Shown here one piece after another: positions 29,178 through 31,681 of a DNA stretch of 31,681 bases (position 1 is the first letter of the stretch; each line of letters starts with the position of its first letter). Source of the stretch: Sporisorium sorghi (taxonomy: Eukaryota; Basidiomycota; Ustilaginomycetes; Ustilaginales; Ustilaginaceae); the NCBI GenBank assembly GCA_023212695.1, contig JALCCG010000249.1, positions 1 through 31,681 of the forward strand. The letters run 5' to 3'. A program made the translations under genes and the position numbers. The notes beneath the pieces are model-generated. The model saw nothing but the letters and a program-made list of their open reading frames with translations, did no database searches and was not told the DNA's origin.

Positions 29178-30749
29178 TCAGGCAGCCGCAAACGGGTTAG
29201 GAGCACTCCAAGCCCCTTCACCCGGCTTGGCCGTCGAGTCCATCGGATGCGGGAAAGCGTTGCCCACATCCACCTCGCCCGCAGCCCCCGCCAGCGCCGC
29301 ATTGTTGACACTCGTCGCAGCATTGGCATTCACATGGCCCAACGAGTACTCGTCGCCGTACGTCTCCTTGGCATGACGCTCCAAAATACCCGCCAGCGGG
29401 CCCAACAACCTCGTAAACGCCCTCTCGCTCATCGTCACCACCCTCAATTTCGAAACACCGCCAGCGCTAGCAGCGACGGTAGCAGCACGCGGAGCATTGT
29501 TGAGCAGCGCCAGCTCACCAAAGTAGTCGCCGCGCGAGAGCTTGCCGACCACCTCTTCGCTCGCGCCTTGCTTGGTCTTGCGCACCTCGGCGTCGCCTTC
29601 GACGATGATGAAGAACTCGGAGCCGCGCTCGCCCTGCGTGATGACAGCCTCGCCGGGTGCGTATTCGCGCAGCTCGAGGCTGTCCGAGATCTTGGCGCGT
29701 TCCGCCGCCGAGAGACGTTCGAACAGCGGCACGTCCATGAGGAATTTCTCGTAGAGCGCACGTCGGCGCGAGTTGGTCTCCATGAGGATGGATCGGAACG
29801 TGATTCGGTCGAGCGCCCATAGCGTGCACGGCGAAGTGGAGAGCACGGTGGCGGCACGTGGTTGGGCGTAGAGCAGCGCCAGTTCACCGAACGACGATCC
29901 AGGACCGTACGACACCTTCTTGTCGCCCAGTGCTGAGGATGCCGCCTCGACTTGACCGTTGCGAGGCGGAGCGCGAACGTAGACGTCAAGCGTGCCCGAC
30001 TCGACGACGTAAAAGTAGTCGCCCTGCGCGCCTTGCTCGATGACGGTGACGTCGGCGTCCACCTTGACCTCCTTCATGGCGAGGAGGACATCGCGGTACT
30101 GATCCTGCTCGAGGTTGCGGAAGAGCAGGTTGTTGCCGATCGAACCGCGGATCCTCTGCATCTGCTCCTCGGACTTGGGGATGACGGTCTTCGGCAAAGG
30201 CGAGCCATCCGACTCTGCGTTGGCAGCTGACGGGGCCATGCTCTCTGCCGAGACCGAGGTGCGTCTGCCGAGGTTGAACGTGGGTGGGATGAGGGGCGCG
30301 TTGGAGATCGAGGATGATGCCGAGGAGGGAGGAAAGTTGATGGGAGGTGCTGGTGCCGGTGTCGAGTCGGGCGACAGGGAAGCGTCCATGGGAACAGGTG
30401 CTGAAGCGGTCGAGTTGTTGTTGTTGTTGAATAGAGATGGCGCTGCTGCAGCTGCCCCACCGACGGCGGTAGCAGGAGCGAATGGATCCGAAGTGAAGAG
30501 AGAAGCGCGTTGTGTAGGTGATGCGAGACCGGGAGCGACACCGCCAAAATCGACGTCGCTGGGTCCTAGTGGCTGTGAGATCGGAGCAGCAGCAAAGGCA
30601 GAGTTGGCAGCGAGATGCTGACGACGCTGTTCCTCGAGTTTGGTGTTGAACCAGTTTGCGCAGAACTGGAGAGCATCGGCGGGGCGTGCACGCGCGATGT
30701 CACGATGGAGATCGTTGAGCAGCGCAGCAGTGTTGGCCGGGAGCGACAT
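29178..30749 (-). CDS. ubc1: cAMP-dependent protein kinase regulatory subunit
   Basis: Intronless, 523 aa. Residues 6-45 form the RII-alpha-type dimerisation and docking helix pair (LLNDLHRDIARARPADALQF). A Ser/Ala/Pro/Asn-rich linker follows, then the inhibitor site RRTSV (162-166); its Ser165 can be phosphorylated, as in RII-type subunits. Two cyclic-nucleotide-binding domains come next. Domain A has the cassette FGELALLYAQPRAATV (E289 and R298 hold the cAMP ribose and phosphate). Domain B has FGELALLNNAPRAATV (E412, R421). Both look intact. The protein holds the PKA catalytic subunit inactive until cAMP binds. In the maize smut this gene, ubc1, controls the switch between budding and filamentous growth and is needed for normal virulence. 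The ATG at 30749 starts right at the dimerisation helix. Confidence 0.96.
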   Translation of the reverse strand: MSLPANTAALLNDLHRDIARARPADALQFCANWFNTKLEEQRRQHLAANSAFAAAPISQPLGPSDVDFGGVAPGLASPTQRASLFTSDPFAPATAVGGAAAAAPSLFNNNNNSTASAPVPMDASLSPDSTPAPAPPINFPPSSASSSISNAPLIPPTFNLGRRTSVSAESMAPSAANAESDGSPLPKTVIPKSEEQMQRIRGSIGNNLLFRNLEQDQYRDVLLAMKEVKVDADVTVIEQGAQGDYFYVVESGTLDVYVRAPPRNGQVEAASSALGDKKVSYGPGSSFGELALLYAQPRAATVLSTSPCTLWALDRITFRSILMETNSRRRALYEKFLMDVPLFERLSAAERAKISDSLELREYAPGEAVITQGERGSEFFIIVEGDAEVRKTKQGASEEVVGKLSRGDYFGELALLNNAPRAATVAASAGGVSKLRVVTMSERAFTRLLGPLAGILERHAKETYGDEYSLGHVNANAATSVNNAALAGAAGEVDVGNAFPHPMDSTAKPGEGAWSAPNPFAAA

Positions 30750-30994
30750 GCTGGGCGATGTTTTCTATACACTGCGATTGTCGATTGAGAGAGCCAAGCG
30801 TCGCGATGCAAAGCGAGAACAGATGTGATGGCGTTGCGTGATGGTGAGGAAGGCGGAGGATGAGAAACGAGATGGACAAGACGGGACTTTGCCACAAAAG
30901 CCGTTGGAACCTCAGAAATGTCAAGTCGACTAGCCAGCCAGCCAAACAGAGTCTCAAATCAACGAGAGAGCCAACTCAGCACGGACGCTTTCCG

Positions 30995-31048
30995 AAAAAA
31001 AAAAAAAAAAAAGAAAAGAAAAAGAAAAAGAAAAAGAAAAAGAAAAAC
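30995..31048 (+). repeat. A18 followed by GAAAAA tandem units
   Basis: Eighteen A (30995-31012), then repeated GAAAA and GAAAAA units to about 31048. Located 246-299 bp upstream of the ubc1 start codon; on the ubc1 sense strand it is a pyrimidine tract. Confidence 0.95.
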
Positions 31049-31605
31049 CTTTTGAAACGCATTTGGCTTGCGACAGAGGAGCAGCCAAGCAACAAGAGAG
31101 TGGCGCGTGCGTGAACCCCCTTTTTTTTTTGGAGAGAACTCTGCCTTGCCACGACAAGATCACACTCGCAAGTGACAGATGGTCGTGAGGCTGCTCGTCG
31201 TCGTCGAAGAGACAGACAGAGAGGGACGGACGAGGAACCGGATGGTGGGAAGAGGTGGCTTGAGTTCGTAGCAGAGAGCGAGGGCGACAAAGAGGGAGAG
31301 AGAAACATGGCGTTCAATCGTAGCTTTGCTCAACGAGGTCGGCTTGCCCTTCTCTTCTCTCTCCTAAAAATTTCACGAGTGCTCTTGCGCCTCTTTGAGA
31401 ACTGCAACATGGACACTTCGCTGTGCAGAGAGCGTTGTTGCAGCATCGTGACATGGTCGGATAGCAGCCGAGAGGACGACGGCGAGCTCGCGAGAAGGGG
31501 GCAAAAGAGGAATGAATGGTCAACAAGCCACACCAACCTTCAACAGCGCGCGGACAATCCGCATTTGGGACGAGCAGTCAAGCCTCGTTTTTCTTTGCGC
31601 ACAGA

Positions 31606-31609
<4 letters not shown>

Positions 31610-31681
<72 letters not shown>
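31610..31681 (+). repeat. Poly-T run of at least 72 nt at the window edge
   Basis: Uninterrupted T from 31610 to the last base, so the true length is unknown. It is about three times longer than any other homopolymer in the window and may be an assembly or contig-end artefact rather than real sequence. Confidence 0.9.

Larger units (their letters stand above)
30750..31681. other. ubc1 5' flank, no further gene seen
   Basis: About 0.93 kb upstream of ubc1, rich in repeats (A18 and GAAAAA units at 30995-31048, T10 at 31121-31130, poly-T at the edge). Open frames on both strands are short and built on these repeats. I see no named promoter element. Confidence 0.5.

Overview
The window is nuclear DNA from a basidiomycete fungus, most probably a smut (Ustilaginaceae). 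Reasons: compact genes with short introns of about 65-115 nt and GT..AG borders; GC-rich coding sequence; a PKA regulatory subunit closely matching the architecture of Ubc1; and basidiomycete-style low-complexity extensions (poly-Ala, poly-Gln, Ser/Pro) on conserved cores. No rRNA, tRNA, CRISPR or bacterial-type feature was found.

Left block (1-8467): seven densely packed housekeeping genes in alternating convergent and divergent pairs. They are TIF6 (eIF6, ribosome biogenesis), glucosidase II beta (ER glycoprotein quality control, one intron), a Tctex-type dynein light chain (seven exons, including a 15-nt exon and an apparent 2-nt micro-exon), SUS1/ENY2 (SAGA and mRNA export, one intron), SFM1 (SPOUT arginine methyltransferase), GTP cyclohydrolase I (folate and pterin pathway) and BOL3 (mitochondrial Fe-S delivery, two introns).

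Middle block (8468-18800): gene-poor and rich in relics. It holds a decayed RNase H-like stretch of a non-LTR retrotransposon, a fragment resembling the end of a 2-oxoglutarate/Fe(II) dioxygenase, and an unexplained 327-aa open frame. It also holds a pair of ~914-bp inverted arms (13763-14675 and 17714-18627) that look like copia-type LTRs facing inward. Each arm carries six copies of a 20-bp palindrome at matching positions. The palindromes differ mostly in their central CpG, in the way expected from cytosine deamination.

Right block (18811-31681): a multicopper oxidase pseudogene broken by frameshifts and two stops and lacking its C-terminal copper domain. Then four minus-strand loci follow: a NADAR-domain protein, an ATF/CREB-type bZIP factor with a probable 13-nt first exon, a truncated alpha/beta hydrolase, and the cAMP-dependent protein kinase regulatory subunit ubc1. 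The bZIP factor and Ubc1 belong to stress and cAMP signalling families.

Long homopolymers (A/T runs of 17-23 nt, C19) and short tandem repeats are unusually common in 5' leaders and intergenic DNA. The window ends in at least 72 T residues. All calls were made by reading the sequence; no database search was run.
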